Source: PALSA-894 sp034669145
GTDB lineage: Bacteria; Pseudomonadota; Alphaproteobacteria; Rhizobiales; Xanthobacteraceae
Direction: 5' to 3'
DNA: 17,416 nucleotides
Assembly (NCBI GenBank): GCA_034669145.1
Contig: JAXDNY010000055.1
Coordinates: 1-17,416, forward strand
In this document: positions 1 through 6,493 of the stretch, piece by piece
Layout of the letters: the number at the start of each line of letters is the position of its first letter
Position numbering within the stretch: position 1 is the stretch's first letter
Program-made: the position numbers and the translations under genes
The notes under the pieces: model-generated
The model's input: the letters and a program-made list of their open reading frames with translations, nothing else
What the model was told of the DNA's origin: nothing
Databases searched by the model: none

Positions 1-258
1 CAGCAGCGCAACCTCGCCGAGCAGCGTACCCGGGCCGGCGACGCTCGCCGCGATCGCGTTCTTCTCCGAGACGAGATCGAACGAGCCTTCCTGCACCACA
101 TAGGCGCTGTCGGCATCCTCGCCCTCGCCGAACAGCGAAATGCCCTGGTGGATGTAACGGCTCTCCGAGCCGATCGCGAGGATGCGCAATGCATCGCGGC
201 CGAGAAACGCAAGCGCCGGAACGCGCTCCAGGAACGCGATGTCGTCCTCGATGCTCAT
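1..258 (-). CDS. Cyclic nucleotide-binding (Crp-like sensor) domain protein, N-terminal part
   Basis: Reading from the ATG at 258 down to the window edge gives 86 residues with no stop, so the gene is cut off at its 3' end. The translation begins MSIEDDIAFLERVPALAFLG and continues through the cNMP-domain pattern: GISLFGEGEDADSAYVVQEG (beta roll with its glycines), then GPGTLLGEVALL, which matches the phosphate-binding cassette start (G-E-hydrophobic-A-L). This is the Crp/Fnr/PKA-regulatory sensor fold. A DNA-binding or output domain, if present, would lie outside the window. Its ATG overlaps the TGA of the upstream response regulator (ATGA at 258-255), so the two are very likely co-transcribed and translationally coupled. 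Ligand and output are unknown. Confidence 0.85.
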   Translation of the reverse strand, partial: MSIEDDIAFLERVPALAFLGRDALRILAIGSESRYIHQGISLFGEGEDADSAYVVQEGSFDLVSEKNAIAASVAGPGTLLGEVALL

Positions 259-941
259 GGCATCAGCTTGTAGCCGCCGCCCTCGGTCACCAGGATCGCG
301 GGCGCAGAAGCATCGTTCTCGACCTTCTGCCGCAGCCGGTAGATGTGCGTCTCCAGCGTGTGCGTGGTGACGCCGGAGTTGTAGCCCCACACCTCCTGCA
401 GCAGCACCTCGCGCGACACCGGCCGCTGTCCGGCGCGATAGAGATAGCGCAGGATCGCGGTTTCCTTCTCGGTGAGGCGGACCTTGCTGCCCTTCGGATT
501 GAGCAGCAGCTTGGAGCTCGGCCGGAACGTGTATGGCCCGATGGTGAACACCGCGTCCTCGCTCGCCTCGTGCTGGCGCAGCTGCGCGCGGATGCGCGCG
601 AGCAGCACCGCGAAGCGGAACGGCTTGGTGATGTAGTCGTTGGCGCCGGATTCCAGACCCAGGATCGTGTCGGAATCGGTGTCGTGGCCGGTCAGCATGA
701 TGATCGGCGCCTTGAAGCCGTTCTTGCGCAGGATGCGCACCGCCTCGCGCCCGTCCACGTCGGGCAGGCCGACGTCCATGATCACCAGATCGATGTGGCC
801 GTTGCGCGCCGCCTGCACGCCCTTGGTGCCGCTGTCGACCGACGTCGCCTCGAATTCCTCGTGCAGCGCGAGCTGCTCGACCAAGGCCTCGCGCAGTTCG
901 GTGTCGTCGTCGACGATGAGGATCTTGCGGGCGTTGGACAT
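255..941 (-). CDS. OmpR/PhoB-family response regulator
   Basis: A 228-aa two-component response regulator. The N-terminal receiver domain (about 5-120) has the acidic pocket VDDD (D11-D13), phosphoacceptor D56 in VIMDVGLPD, T84 in MLTGHD and K106 in ITKPF. The C-terminal winged helix (about 133-225) contains LTEKETAILRYL, VSREVLLQEVWGY and the recognition-helix region THTLETHIYRLRQKVE. The expected role is phosphorylation-dependent transcription control. The ATG at 941 was chosen because GGGAGG lies 5 nt upstream and the protein begins exactly at the receiver fold; an open frame to 1313 carries no recognisable domain before that. No histidine kinase is visible nearby, so this is an orphan or has a distant partner. 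The downstream overlapping gene carries a cyclic-nucleotide sensor domain. The 127-bp spacer to the divergent transpeptidase gene probably holds both promoters. Confidence 0.93.
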   Translation of the reverse strand: MSNARKILIVDDDTELREALVEQLALHEEFEATSVDSGTKGVQAARNGHIDLVIMDVGLPDVDGREAVRILRKNGFKAPIIMLTGHDTDSDTILGLESGANDYITKPFRFAVLLARIRAQLRQHEASEDAVFTIGPYTFRPSSKLLLNPKGSKVRLTEKETAILRYLYRAGQRPVSREVLLQEVWGYNSGVTTHTLETHIYRLRQKVENDASAPAILVTEGGGYKLMP

Positions 942-1068
942 GCCTGCCTCCCGGGGCCAGTTCCCCAGTTGCGCGAAGTAGAACATTCGGGGGAGAAAGC
1001 GCAAGCGCCTACAGCTGTTGATTCCACTCGCAAATGGCATCGTGATGACGCGTGACGAGCTTGTGGGG

Positions 1069-1599
1069 ATGCACCGTTCGACCTTGAAAACGCTCCATGT
1101 GCGGGCCGCTCCCGGCTCGCGCACGCGCGGATGGCTGACCGTCGGCCCGCTCGCGTGGCCGGTGGCGCTTGGCCGGGGCGGCATTTTGGCGAACAAGCGG
1201 GAGGGCGATGGCGGAACCCCGCGCGGAACGTTCCGGGCCGTGCGTCTATGGTGGCGCGCCGACCGGAACCCACGCCCGGCGACCGGGCTGCCGGTCCGGC
1301 GGATCGGCGCCAATGACGCCTGGTGCGAGGACCCGGCGGACCGCCGCTATAACCGGGCGATCCGGATGGCGGCCGGAGAGCCCGGAGACCGGCTGCGGCG
1401 CGAGGATCATCTCTATGATTTCATTATCGAAATCGACCATAACGCACGCCCGCGGGTGGCCGGGCGGGGCAGCGCGGTGTTCGTCCATGTGGCAAGGCCC
1501 GGTCTGGCGCCGACCGCCGGCTGCGTGGCGATGCCCAAGGCCCGGTTGCGCCATCTGCTGAAAAAAATCGACCGAGGGACGCGGATTGTCATCCGCTAG
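1069..1599 (+). CDS. L,D-transpeptidase family (YkuD domain) protein
   Basis: A 176-aa single-domain YkuD protein. Family members form or break L,D-crosslinks in peptidoglycan or attach lipoproteins to it through a catalytic cysteine. Visible features are GGILANKREGDGGTPRGTF near residues 37-55, WCEDPADRRYN near 85-95, and the active-site region with H140 (VFVH) and C152 (TAGCVAM). This resembles the canonical H...SHGC signature, but with T-A in place of S-H before GC, as in the short soluble-looking subfamily common in Rhizobiales. No signal peptide is evident, which is odd for a cell-wall enzyme. The start is uncertain: ATG 1069 fits the homology, ATG 1045 and TTG 1018 are in frame upstream, and none has a strong ribosome-binding site. 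The gene is divergent from the response regulator and ends before a terminator shared with yggS. Confidence 0.82.
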   Translation: MHRSTLKTLHVRAAPGSRTRGWLTVGPLAWPVALGRGGILANKREGDGGTPRGTFRAVRLWWRADRNPRPATGLPVRRIGANDAWCEDPADRRYNRAIRMAAGEPGDRLRREDHLYDFIIEIDHNARPRVAGRGSAVFVHVARPGLAPTAGCVAMPKARLRHLLKKIDRGTRIVIR

Positions 1600-1741
1600 G
1601 CGCGAATTCCCTCGCTTTTTCAATGCGATATAAAAAAGTTGGCCGGCAGCGAAAATTTTTACGTCTCGGCGGAACGACCGGCGGTCTTGGGCGTTTGGAC
1701 TTTAAGTTTTTGTGCGCAGCCGAGGAGGCCGGGCACAAAAG

Positions 1742-1788
1742 GCCCCGACGCTCTCAGCCCCCCAGCCCCGCGTCGGGGCTTTTCTTTT
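1742..1788. terminator. Two-way rho-independent terminator between converging genes
   Basis: A perfect 10-bp stem, GCCCCGACGC at 1742-1751 with GCGTCGGGGC at 1770-1779, encloses an 18-nt loop. On the plus strand it is followed at once by TTTTCTTTT (1780-1788), and on the minus strand by CTTTTG (1741-1736). It lies between the transpeptidase gene (plus) and the yggS-type gene (minus). The yggS stop codon (1754-1756) sits in the loop, so the minus-strand stem is partly coding. It is stronger in the plus direction. Confidence 0.8.
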
Positions 1789-2491
1789 GTCCGGACGGTC
1801 CGTGCGCGGTCCTGCCGCCGAAAATCGCCGTCCCGACCCGCACGTGCGTCGCGCCGAACGCGACCGCGGTCGCAAAATCCGCGCTCATCCCCATCGACAG
1901 CAGCGTCAGGCCGTTGCGCGCCGCGATCTTGGCGGTGAGCGCGAAATGCGGCGCCGGCGCTTCTTCCAACGGCGGAATGCACATCAAGCCGACGATCTCC
2001 AGGCCGTGGGTTTCGCGGCACATCGTGATGAACGCGTCGGCTTCCTCGGGCAGCACCCCCGCCTTCTGCGGTTCCGCGCCGGTATTGATCTGCACGAACA
2101 GCTGCGGGCGGCGCCCCAGCCGGGCGATCTCCTTCGCCAACGCCTCGGCCGTGCTCGCGCGGTCGACCGAGTGGATCGCGTCGAACAGCGCCACCGCTTC
2201 CCTCGCCTTGTTGGATTGCAGGGGGCCGATCAGGTGCAGTTCGAGCCCCGGATGCGCCTCGCGCAGCGCCGGCCATTTCGCCTTCGCCTCCTGCACGCGG
2301 TTCTCGCCGAACACACGCTGGCCCGCCGCGATCACCGGCTCGATGGCATCCGCGGGAAAAGTCTTCGACACCGCGATCAGCGTCACCGAGGCCGGATCGC
2401 GCTTCGCCTCGTCGCATGCGGCCGCGATCTCGCCCCGGACGCGGGCGAGCGATTCCGCAGGATTCGTCAGTTCAGAAGTCATCGTATTCAT
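1754..2491 (-). CDS. yggS: YggS/PROSC-type pyridoxal phosphate homeostasis protein
   Basis: A cytosolic PLP-binding protein of the YggS/PLPBP family, which holds PLP on a lysine in an alanine-racemase-like TIM barrel and buffers vitamin B6 and amino-acid pools without a known catalytic role. About 245 aa; family members are usually 220-235. Landmarks are the PLP lysine in LIAVSKTFP (K43 from this start), GQRVFGENRVQEAK, LHLIGPLQSNK, HSVDR, VQINTGAEPQKAG, GLMCIPP, and the phosphate-binding end LSMGMSADFATA...VRVGTAIFG. The C-terminal tail after IFGG is poorly conserved and partly encoded by the terminator hairpin. The start is ambiguous among GTG 2494, ATG 2491 and ATG 2482, with no strong ribosome-binding site. 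Divergent from the MFS gene across about 90 bp. Confidence 0.92.
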   Translation of the reverse strand: MNTMTSELTNPAESLARVRGEIAAACDEAKRDPASVTLIAVSKTFPADAIEPVIAAGQRVFGENRVQEAKAKWPALREAHPGLELHLIGPLQSNKAREAVALFDAIHSVDRASTAEALAKEIARLGRRPQLFVQINTGAEPQKAGVLPEEADAFITMCRETHGLEIVGLMCIPPLEEAPAPHFALTAKIAARNGLTLLSMGMSADFATAVAFGATHVRVGTAIFGGRTAHGPSGQKKSPDAGLGG

Positions 2492-2582
2492 CACCCAAGA
2501 TCATATCACCCTTTCGCCGCCATGCGTTCCCTCCACGCCGTGCGGGTGCTACCACGATTGGCAACTTGAACCGGGAAACGCC

Positions 2583-3821
2583 GTGACAGCCGCATTCGCC
2601 GCCCGCACCGACATGAGCGGGGTCGATTCCACTTATGCGTGGATCCGCCTGTTTGTCGCGCTGGTGCTCGGCACCATCGGCAGCGTCGGCATGTGGTCGT
2701 ACGTGGTCGCGCTGCCGCCGGTGCAGGCGGACTTCGGCATCCTGCGCAATCTCGCATCGCTTCCCTACACGATGGCGATGATCGGTTTCGCCTTCGGCGG
2801 CGTCGCGATGGGACGGCTCGCCGACCGCTTCGGCATCGTGGTTCCGGCGATTGCCGGAACGCTGCTGACGGCGCTCGGATTCCTCGGCGCCGGCTATGCG
2901 CCGAACATCTGGGTTCTCTCCGCGGCGCATGTGGTCATTGGCGTCGGCTGTTCGGGCACCTTCGGGCCGATCGTCTCGGACATGTCGCACTGGTTTCGCA
3001 AGCGGCGCGGCATCGCGATCGGGATTGCGTCATGCGGCAACTATGCGGCCGGCGCCATCTGGCCGCCGATCGTGCAGCATTTCATCATCGCCGATGGATG
3101 GCGCGCGGCACACATCGGCATCGCGGTGTTCTGCCTCGTCACAATGATCCCGCTCGCGCTGATGTTGCGGCGGCCCTCGCCGGTCGAGCATGTGGATGTC
3201 AGCGGCGCCGGCAGTGCGCGCGGCACGCTCGGACTGAAGCCGAACACCTTGCAGGCGCTGCTCGCGGTGGCAGGCATCAGTTGCTGCGTCGCGATGGCGA
3301 TGCCGCAGGTGCACATCGTCGCCTACTGCTCGGACCTCGGCTATGGCGTCGCGCGCGGCGCCGAGATGCTGTCGCTGATGCTCGCGCTTGGGCTGATCGC
3401 GCGCGTCGTGTCGGGCAGCATCGCCGACAAGATCGGCGGGCTCGCCGCGCTGCTGATCGGCTCGGGCCTGCAGGCTTTCGCGCTGCTGCTCTATCTCGGC
3501 TTCAACGGCCTGACCTCGCTCTACGTCGTCTCGGCGCTGTTCGGCCTGTTCCAGGGCGGCATTATTCCGATGTACGCCGTCATCGTGCGCGAGTATTTCC
3601 CGCCGAAGGATGCGGGTGTGCGCACCGGCGTCGCGCTGATGTTCGCGTTGTTCGGCATGGCGCTCGGCGGCTGGATGTCGGGCGCGATCTTCGACCTCAC
3701 CGGCTCGTACCGCGCCGCCTTCGCCAACGGCTTCCTGTGGAACCTGCTCAACATCGCGATCATCGGCTGGCTGTTGATCCGCAGCCGCACCGGGATGAGC
3801 GGACGGCTGGCGGCGGCGTAG
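2583..3821 (+). CDS. MFS transporter, about 12 membrane segments
   Basis: A 412-aa major facilitator superfamily inner-membrane carrier. The first segment follows STYAWIRLFVALVLGTIGSV. Motif A between segments 2 and 3 appears as GRLADRFG, and the equivalent half-repeat motif as GSIADKIGG between segments 8 and 9. SHWFRKRRGIAIGIASCG is typical of the monocarboxylate/oxalate-formate-like MFS branch, which suggests a small organic anion substrate; this is inference from family resemblance. The frame is open upstream to 1623, but that stretch is antisense to yggS and has no membrane or domain pattern. The likely start is GTG 2583 after CCGGGAAAC, with ATG 2613 as the alternative. It ends only 2 bp before the stop of the converging transferase gene, leaving no room for a terminator between them. 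Confidence 0.88.
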   Translation: MTAAFAARTDMSGVDSTYAWIRLFVALVLGTIGSVGMWSYVVALPPVQADFGILRNLASLPYTMAMIGFAFGGVAMGRLADRFGIVVPAIAGTLLTALGFLGAGYAPNIWVLSAAHVVIGVGCSGTFGPIVSDMSHWFRKRRGIAIGIASCGNYAAGAIWPPIVQHFIIADGWRAAHIGIAVFCLVTMIPLALMLRRPSPVEHVDVSGAGSARGTLGLKPNTLQALLAVAGISCCVAMAMPQVHIVAYCSDLGYGVARGAEMLSLMLALGLIARVVSGSIADKIGGLAALLIGSGLQAFALLLYLGFNGLTSLYVVSALFGLFQGGIIPMYAVIVREYFPPKDAGVRTGVALMFALFGMALGGWMSGAIFDLTGSYRAAFANGFLWNLLNIAIIGWLLIRSRTGMSGRLAAA

Positions 3822-3823
3822 CG

Positions 3824-4474
3824 CTAGACTTTGCGCATCGGCGGAGAGCCTCCGATCGGCATCATCTCGTACGGCAGCTTCCAGCCGGGCAGGGCTGCGA
3901 TGCGCTTTCGCCAGGCATCGATCGCCGGATAATCTGCCGCGATATCGAAACCCGTCTCTTCCGGCGGATAGTAGACGTAACCCGCCATGGAGAGGTCCAC
4001 GATGGTGAGTGTATCGCCAAGAATGAAACAGCGATCCGAAAGATGCTTCTCCGCCACCGCGAAGCTCGCCTCCGCCCGCGCGCGGAGGAACGTCAGCACC
4101 GACTCGTGCACCGGCTGTGGCGTGAAGCAACGTTGGTTTCGGTACATTGCATAGTTGTGCGTGAATTTATGATTGTCGAAGAACAGCCAGCGCATCGCCT
4201 CGAAACGCTGATCCGGATCGAATGCAAACCGGCCGTGGGTTTCGGCGAGCCACAGCAGGATCGCGCCGGATTGCGTCAGGCGCTTGCCCGCGGTCTCGAG
4301 CACCGGGACTTCGCCCATCGGATTCATCGCGGCCCGCCACTCCACGTCGCGCGTTTGCCCGTCGGCGAGTTTGACGCCGACCGGCTCCCAGTCGAGGCCC
4401 GCGCAATTGAGATAGAGCGCGACCTTGAACGAGTTGCCCGAGCCTTTCGTGCAATACAGCCGATATTGCGCCAT
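3824..4474 (-). CDS. Glutathione S-transferase-like protein
   Basis: A 216-aa cytosolic GST fold. The N-terminal thioredoxin-like domain (about 1-80) has the YCTKGSGNSFKV segment, with S12/S15 as candidate thiol-activating residues, the cis-proline in GEVPVLE (P57), and the glutathione-binding QS pair (Q68-S69) in LTQSGAILLWLAE. The helical C-terminal domain contains ILGDTLTIVDLSMAGYVYY with the N-capping box (T...D) expected in GSTs. The substrate is unknown; relatives serve in detoxification or in catabolic isomerisation. Its ATG overlaps the stop of the upstream substrate-binding protein gene by one base (TAATG at 4476-4472), showing an operon with coupled translation. A longer frame reaching 4603 overlaps that gene and lacks GST sequence, so it was not used. 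Confidence 0.88.
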   Translation of the reverse strand: MAQYRLYCTKGSGNSFKVALYLNCAGLDWEPVGVKLADGQTRDVEWRAAMNPMGEVPVLETAGKRLTQSGAILLWLAETHGRFAFDPDQRFEAMRWLFFDNHKFTHNYAMYRNQRCFTPQPVHESVLTFLRARAEASFAVAEKHLSDRCFILGDTLTIVDLSMAGYVYYPPEETGFDIAADYPAIDAWRKRIAALPGWKLPYEMMPIGGSPPMRKV

Positions 4475-5484
4475 TAACTTCCCGCCAGCCCATGCGACTC
4501 CGGCATGAACAGATCGCGCCAGTCGCCGGGCACCTTCTTCACCGTGCCGACTTTGTTCATGAACTCCACATAGCGCATCGCGTTGAGCGGGGTCGTGGCC
4601 CACACGTTGTCGGGATCGAAGATCATCGTCGCCATCTCGTCGGCATTTGAGCGCTTCTCGTTCGTCATGCGGATGTAGACCTCGGCGCTTTGCCGCGGTT
4701 CTCGTCTGATGAATTCGGAAACCTCCTCGAACGCCGCATACACCGCGCCCGTTACCTTCGGATTCGCGTCACGGAATTTCTTCGCCATGAACACGACGCC
4801 GTTGGTCGTCGGCCCGCCGAGCGTGTCGTAGGATTTCAGCACGACATGCGTGCCCGGCGCCGCGACCTCGTAGTTCTGGAACGGCGAGACGCCGTAGTGC
4901 GCGGTCAGCTCGCTCGACTTCGAGATGATCGCGATCGCGGCATCCGGGTGCGGCAGCGTAATGGTGAACGGATCGAGCCGCGCGTAGTTCTCCTGCCCCC
5001 ACTCCTTTGCGGCCGCCATCTGCAGGCAGATCGCCTGGTTGGAGTTCTTGATGCCCGGCACCGCGATCTTGTCGCCTTCCTTGAAATCCTTGATCGACTT
5101 GATATGGGGCCTGCTGGTGACGAGCAGGAACGGCATTGCCTGCGCGGCGCAGAGCCCGCGCACTTCGTTCGGCGTGCCGACGGTCTTGTCCCACAATGTC
5201 GCCAAGCCCGGCACGCCCGCGATGCCGAAATGCATCTGCCCGGCAATGAGCGCATCGATCAGCGACTGCGTGCCGCCGAGCGTGCGGTAATCGGTCTTGA
5301 GATTGGCGATGCCGAGCTTGCCGGCGTGCTTCTCGACCAGGCGGAATTCCTCCATCAGCATCATCGGCAGGTAGGGCAGCCCATGCTGCTTGATCAGCGT
5401 GATGCTCGAGACCTCCTGGGCGAACGCCGAGCGCGCGAGCGCCGGCATGGCGAGGAGACCGAAGCAGAACTCGCGGCGGCGCAT
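4474..5484 (-). CDS. ABC transporter periplasmic substrate-binding protein (TauA/SsuA/NMT1-like)
   Basis: A 336-aa exported solute-binding protein. The N-terminus MRRREFCFGLLAMPALARSA has twin arginines and a hydrophobic core, with likely cleavage after SAFA (residue 22), so Tat or Sec export is plausible. The mature protein follows the nitrate/sulfonate/taurine-binding pattern: ITLIKQHGLPYLPMMLMEEF, GTQSLIDALIAGQMHFGIAG, IKDFKEGDKIAVPGIKNS and a C-terminal WATTPLNAMRYVEFM. ATG 5484 was chosen because GGAG lies 5 nt upstream and it begins the signal peptide; the open frame to 5553 runs into a REP palindrome. No permease or ATPase gene is adjacent, so it is an orphan component or its partners are elsewhere. 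It is followed directly by the GST-like gene. The substrate is not predictable from the sequence alone. Confidence 0.87.
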   Translation of the reverse strand: MRRREFCFGLLAMPALARSAFAQEVSSITLIKQHGLPYLPMMLMEEFRLVEKHAGKLGIANLKTDYRTLGGTQSLIDALIAGQMHFGIAGVPGLATLWDKTVGTPNEVRGLCAAQAMPFLLVTSRPHIKSIKDFKEGDKIAVPGIKNSNQAICLQMAAAKEWGQENYARLDPFTITLPHPDAAIAIISKSSELTAHYGVSPFQNYEVAAPGTHVVLKSYDTLGGPTTNGVVFMAKKFRDANPKVTGAVYAAFEEVSEFIRREPRQSAEVYIRMTNEKRSNADEMATMIFDPDNVWATTPLNAMRYVEFMNKVGTVKKVPGDWRDLFMPESHGLAGS

Positions 5485-5495
5485 GGCATCTCCGT

Positions 5496-5540
5496 CCTCA
5501 TGGTGAGGAGCGCGGCGCAGCCGCGCGTCTCGAACCATGG
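5496..5540. repeat. REP-like palindrome, first unit of a pair
   Basis: The inner perfect palindrome GCGCGGC (5510-5516), GCA, GCCGCGC (5520-5526) is enclosed by CATGGT (5499-5504) and ACCATG (5534-5539). The shape, a GC core hairpin with a conserved outer arm, is that of the short extragenic palindromes common in Bradyrhizobium-type genomes. It begins about 11 bp upstream of the substrate-binding-protein start codon, so it would be in that gene's 5' leader. Confidence 0.75.
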
Positions 5541-5550
5541 CCATATGTGC

Positions 5551-5589
5551 CATCCTTCGAGACGGGCGCTTCGCGCCCTCCTCAGGATG
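5551..5589. repeat. REP-like palindrome, second unit of a pair
   Basis: The inner palindrome GGGCGC (5564-5569), TTC, GCGCCC (5573-5578) is enclosed by CATCCT (5551-5556) and AGGATG (5584-5589). It shares CTTCGAGACG/CTCCTCA-type flanks with the preceding unit in opposite orientation. The two together make a BIME-like pair in the spacer between divergent genes. Confidence 0.72.
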
Positions 5590-5604
5590 AGGCCGGAGAG
5601 CTTA

Positions 5605-5634
5605 CCCCGGATGGAGCGCCAGCGAAATCCGGGT
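5605..5634. repeat. Third palindromic repeat upstream of the aldolase gene
   Basis: The arms CCCGGAT (5606-5612) and ATCCGGG (5627-5633) enclose GGAGCGCCAGCGAA. It belongs to a different palindrome family from the two units just before it and ends about 29 bp upstream of the aldolase start codon, just before its ribosome-binding region (GGGAGAAAG, 5649-5657). Confidence 0.6.
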
Positions 5635-5662
5635 TAGGTTCGGCCGCAGGGAGAAAGCGGAA

Positions 5663-6451
5663 ATGAACTATTCGACCGACTTCAAATCCGTGCGTGGCGC
5701 CGTGAGCCCGGCCGAATGGCAGGCGCGCGTCGATCTCGCGGCGTGCTACCGCCTGATGGACTGCTACGGGATGACCGACCTGATCTACAATCACATCACG
5801 GCACGGGTGCCCGGCACCGACCACCTGCTGATCAATCTCTACGGGCTGCTGTACCGGGAGATCACCGCATCGAGCCTGGTGAAGATCGACGTCGAGGGCA
5901 ATATCATTGCCAAGCCCGACACCGACTACGCGATCAACAAATCCGGCTACGTGATCCACGGCGCGATCCACAAGGCGCGCCCCGACGTCGCCTGCATCAT
6001 CCACACGCACACCCGCGCCGGCATGGCGGTGGCTGCCATGCAATGCGGGCTCTTGCCGCTGTCGCAAACCTCGATCCGCTTCGTCGGCCACATCGGCTAT
6101 CACGACTACGAAGGCCCGGCGGTCGATCTCGACGAGCGCGAGCGCCTTGTTGTGGACCTGGGCGCGCATGACGCCATGATCCTGCGCAATCACGGCCTGC
6201 TCACCTGCGGGGCGACGATCCAGCAGGCGTTCAACACGATGTATCAGCTTGAGATGTCCTGCCGCGGACAGGTCGACGCCATGGCGGCGCGCACCGAGCT
6301 GACGATGCCGGGCGAGAACGTGCTGGCGCACACCGCGCACCTCTATCAGCCCGGCACCCGGCGCCCTTACGGCGTGCTGGAATGGCCCGCCATGCTGCGG
6401 CTGCTGGAGGCCGAGGGGAGGAATTCGGGCTACCCGGCGTATTGGAATTAA
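5663..6451 (+). CDS. Class II aldolase/adducin-domain protein
   Basis: A 262-aa cytosolic protein of the zinc-dependent class II aldolase/adducin fold (fuculose-phosphate aldolase relatives). The metal ligands are visible as H114 and H116 in CIIHTHTRAG and H177 in LRNHGLLTCG, together with the Y-N-H-I-T-A-R segment near residues 42-48. In true aldolases a catalytic Glu sits in a P-x-SE motif ahead of the HTH pair. Here the corresponding segment reads INKSGYVIHGAIH, as in adducin-like members, so that Glu appears to be missing and retro-aldol activity is doubtful. A GGGAGAAAG ribosome-binding region precedes the ATG. It starts a co-directional run with the regulator, a small protein and the DUF1989 gene, and is divergent from the transport gene. 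The promoter of the next gene lies over its last codons. Confidence 0.9.
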   Translation: MNYSTDFKSVRGAVSPAEWQARVDLAACYRLMDCYGMTDLIYNHITARVPGTDHLLINLYGLLYREITASSLVKIDVEGNIIAKPDTDYAINKSGYVIHGAIHKARPDVACIIHTHTRAGMAVAAMQCGLLPLSQTSIRFVGHIGYHDYEGPAVDLDERERLVVDLGAHDAMILRNHGLLTCGATIQQAFNTMYQLEMSCRGQVDAMAARTELTMPGENVLAHTAHLYQPGTRRPYGVLEWPAMLRLLEAEGRNSGYPAYWN

Positions 6452-6476
6452 CACGATATCTGCTATAGTGGACTGA
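6442..6476 (+). promoter_or_regulatory. Candidate promoter of the XRE-cupin gene with start point at its ATG
   Basis: An extended -10 box, TGCTATAGT (6461-6469), lies 16 bp after a -35-like TTGGAA (6442-6447). The expected start point, 6-7 bases past the -10, falls on the A of the ATG at 6476, so the transcript would be leaderless; only a weak GTGGA precedes the ATG. The -35 overlaps the last codons of the aldolase gene. This is inferred from sequence only. Confidence 0.55.
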
Positions 6477-6493
6477 TGTCCACTATACTGGAC
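6464..6493. promoter_or_regulatory. Palindromic operator across the -10 box and start codon
   Basis: TATAGTGGAC (6464-6473) and its exact reverse complement GTCCACTATA (6478-6487) are separated by TGAT, which includes the first two bases of the start codon. A third half-site, TATACTGGAC (6484-6493, one mismatch), overlaps in direct orientation. A perfect 10+10 dyad over the -10 box of a helix-turn-helix regulator's own gene strongly suggests an autoregulatory operator; the first 18 nt of coding sequence are part of it. Confidence 0.7.

Noticed and set aside
189..1055. 288-codon open frame on the plus strand
   Set aside because: It is the mirror of the response regulator, with Arg/Gln/Val-rich low-complexity translation and no ribosome-binding site.
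1623..2582. Open frame continuing upstream of the MFS gene
   Set aside because: It is antisense to the well-supported yggS gene and codes for no membrane segments or domain; GC-rich codon bias keeps it open.
2639..4477. 612-codon open frame on the plus strand
   Set aside because: It lies across the MFS gene in another frame and antisense to the GST-like gene; the translation is Arg/Ala/His-rich with no domain pattern.
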